From Hyphomicrobium sp. D-2 (GTDB lineage Bacteria; Pseudomonadota; Alphaproteobacteria; Rhizobiales; Hyphomicrobiaceae): a stretch of DNA of 64,000 nucleotides. Made by a program: the position numbers and the translations under genes. Of the stretch, positions 63,383 to 64,000 are shown piece by piece. Below the pieces are notes generated by a model. The model searched no databases. It worked only from the letters and a program-made list of their open reading frames with translations, and had not been told where the DNA came from. The stretch's first letter is position 1. Each line of letters begins with the position of its first letter. The stretch is taken from contig NZ_JARXLA010000008.1 of the NCBI RefSeq assembly GCF_029872155.1, forward strand, positions 684,501 through 748,500, read 5' to 3'.

Positions 63383-64000
63383 TCAGCCGCGTACGATCAC
63401 TACCGGGCCGAGGCGCGTAATCGTTATGCCGAGCGAAGCACCGATAAGATCCAGCGCCTTGTCGGGATCGGCGATGGCAAATGTTCCGCTGACACGGCGT
63501 TGGGCCAGTTCGTCCGAGGCAATGATGATGCTGCCGGAGAAATGACGCCGGATTTCGTCGATAACCGCTTGCAGCGTTACGTTATCGACAACGAGCTGTC
63601 CGCGTCGCCATGCCAGCGCGACGGCGGGATCGACCGTGCGGACTTTTCCTGCGCGCCCGTTGGTGCAGCAGACCACTTCTTCACCCGCACTGACGCGCAC
63701 TTTCGGCGTTTCCGACATAAGCGATGCGACGTCTACCGCGTGTTCGGTGACGATCACCTGCGTATCTGCAGCCAAACGAACATTGAAGGCGGTGCCAAGC
63801 GCGCGCGCTCTGGTGTTGATTGTCTCGACGGTGAATGGCCGCTTGGCGTCTTTTGCAACTTCGAAATACGCTTCGCCACGCAGCAGATGAACGATGCGTT
63901 CGTGCTCGCCGAACTCGAAGCTGACGGCAGAGTTGGCGTTAAGCTGCATGGTTGAACCGTCCGCTAGCGTGACGATTGGCATTTCTCCGGTGCCGCTCAT
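63383..64000 (-). CDS. FecR-type regulator, C-terminal part (unit 5, runs off the window)
   Basis: The visible 205 residues are the periplasmic half of a FecR protein: EMPIVTLADGSTMQLNANSAVSFEF, LLRGEAYFEV, ALGTAFNVR, LAWRRGQLVVDNVTLQAVIDEIRRHF and VSGTFAIADPDKALDLIGASLGI. The ATG at 64000 aligns inside the domain of the other FecR proteins, so it is internal and the start lies beyond the edge. A sigma gene is expected just outside. Confidence 0.9.
   Translation of the reverse strand: MSGTGEMPIVTLADGSTMQLNANSAVSFEFGEHERIVHLLRGEAYFEVAKDAKRPFTVETINTRARALGTAFNVRLAADTQVIVTEHAVDVASLMSETPKVRVSAGEEVVCCTNGRAGKVRTVDPAVALAWRRGQLVVDNVTLQAVIDEIRRHFSGSIIIASDELAQRRVSGTFAIADPDKALDLIGASLGITITRLGPVVIVRG

Overview
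The window reads as the chromosome of a motile, GC-rich alphaproteobacterium, most likely of the Hyphomicrobiales (Rhizobiales). The che operon has the rhizobial order (receptor, STAS protein, cheY, cheA, cheW, cheR, cheB, cheY, cheD, cheT-like). The block rplU-rpmA-GNAT-obgE ... proB-proA ... nadD-rsfS-rlmH is typical of the class, and Irr-like boxes precede iron-type sigma genes. No insertion sequence, integrase or CRISPR array was seen.

0-10.4 kb: a lytic transglycosylase and two small unknown genes at the left edge, a J-domain-like protein, then a tightly coupled chemotaxis operon on the minus strand. Its receptor ends in a CheR-tethering type pentapeptide.

10.5-28 kb: housekeeping genes in the conserved order rlmH, rsfS, nadD / proA, proB / obgE, GNAT, rpmA, rplU. 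They are separated by two inserted accessory blocks: a beta-lactamase-like hydrolase, NTF2-like and PRC-barrel proteins and an alcohol dehydrogenase; then a methyltransferase, an HdeD-like protein, a CrtI-like oxidoreductase and an EAL protein with a degenerate GGDEF. obgE carries an apparent one-base frameshift that separates its G5 motif from the rest of the gene.

28-34 kb: an acid-ceramidase-like Ntn hydrolase, creD, a GbsR/MarR regulator whose start codon lies inside a perfect 20-bp palindrome, a DUF4166 protein, small membrane and secreted proteins, and tRNA-Ser(CGA).

34.5-64 kb: the notable region. Four consecutive plus-strand units each encode an ECF sigma factor, a FecR-type anti-sigma regulator and a TonB-dependent receptor with an N-terminal STN signalling domain. 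Facing them on the minus strand are a fifth FecR/receptor pair, a heme oxygenase, an unknown protein, a YbaN-like protein, an Rrf2 regulator, ExbB, ExbD and two TonB proteins. Together they look like an iron/heme acquisition and cell-surface-signalling supercluster: receptors bind ligand, ExbB-ExbD-TonB energise them, the STN domain signals through FecR to the sigma factor, and heme oxygenase releases iron. The second receptor carries an extra C-terminal Omp25/Omp31-like barrel. Irr-box-like palindromes lie upstream of all four visible sigma genes, the clearest before the fourth.
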